In this document: positions 6,626 through 6,677 of the stretch, one piece after another | Numbering within the stretch: position 1 is the first letter of the stretch | Layout: each line of letters starts with the position of its first letter | Assembly: GCA_003500135.1 (NCBI GenBank) | Contig: DNTA01000209.1 | Coordinates: forward strand, 4,263 to 10,939 | Source: Cytophagales bacterium | Lineage (GTDB): Bacteria; Bacteroidota; Bacteroidia; Cytophagales; Cyclobacteriaceae | DNA: 6,677 bases | Direction of reading: 5' to 3' | Program-made: the position numbers and the translations under genes | Notes under the pieces: model-generated | Seen by the model: the letters and a program-made list of their open reading frames with translations, nothing else | Told to the model about the DNA's origin: nothing | Database searches by the model: none

Positions 6626-6677
6626 TCCCATATTCAGCAATAGGGCTGAATTTGCCCAATGGGCCGACGAAAACCCG
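6615..6677 (+). CDS. 5' end of an unidentified gene overlapping the DUF2339 stop, truncated by window edge
   Basis: An ORF opens at tandem ATG codons (6615 and 6618) and stays open for 21 codons to the window end: MMINPIFSNRAEFAQWADEN, then Pro. It overlaps the DUF2339 stop by 8 to 11 bases. The purine-rich stretch GAGGGTAAGG (6605-6614) just before it is the best ribosome-site-like sequence in the window, which suggests translational coupling and a shared transcript. Too little is visible to name the product; the visible residues are polar and do not look like a signal peptide. In other bacteria DUF2339 genes often have an envelope-related neighbour, but nothing here identifies one. Confidence 0.55.
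   Translation, partial: MMINPIFSNRAEFAQWADENP

Noticed and set aside
1..6677. A defence system, mobile element, CRISPR array or structural RNA gene
   Set aside because: I found no long direct or inverted repeats, no transposase, integrase, nuclease or helicase motifs, and no tRNA-like cloverleaf; every stretch over 300 bases is covered by a gene.

Overview
The window looks like ordinary chromosome from a member of the Bacteroidota (Cytophaga/Chitinophaga-type). Four things point that way: a moderately AT-rich composition, starts without strong Shine-Dalgarno sites, a Sec signal peptide ending in A|Q, and one good match to the Bacteroidota -7 promoter element (TAnnTTTG). Several proteins are also of types common in that phylum. 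This placement is an inference from style and has not been tested by a database search.

Layout from left to right. (1) Positions 1-665, minus strand: the 5' three quarters or so of a maleylpyruvate isomerase N-terminal/DinB-like metal-binding protein. It runs off the left edge and carries an apparent one-base frameshift near 625. The plus-strand reading frames here are antisense shadows of it. (2) Positions 783-1664, plus strand: an NmrA-like NAD(P)-binding atypical short-chain dehydrogenase, divergent from gene 1. (3) Positions 1654-1881, minus strand: a 75-residue two-helix membrane protein whose 3' end overlaps gene 2 tail to tail. (4) Positions 1999-2559, plus strand: an exported SRPBCC (START/AHSA1-like) protein. 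(5) Positions 2573-4099, minus strand: a GNAT acetyltransferase fused to a class-12 (Rim1-like) nitrilase-superfamily amidohydrolase, converging on gene 4. (6) Positions 4283-6625, plus strand: a 780-residue polytopic DUF2339 membrane protein, divergent from gene 5. (7) From 6615 to the right edge: the first 21 codons of an ORF that overlaps the end of gene 6, with a purine-rich ribosome-site-like sequence before it.

The strands alternate (-, +, -, +, -, +), so apart from the 6/7 pair there is no operon and no sign that these genes form one pathway. I see no tRNA, rRNA, CRISPR array, insertion sequence, prophage gene or large repeat. I do not find an obvious undescribed system. The points most worth checking are the frameshifted first gene, the GNAT-nitrilase fusion of unknown substrate, the small conserved-looking membrane protein, and the DUF2339 protein with its overlapping partner.
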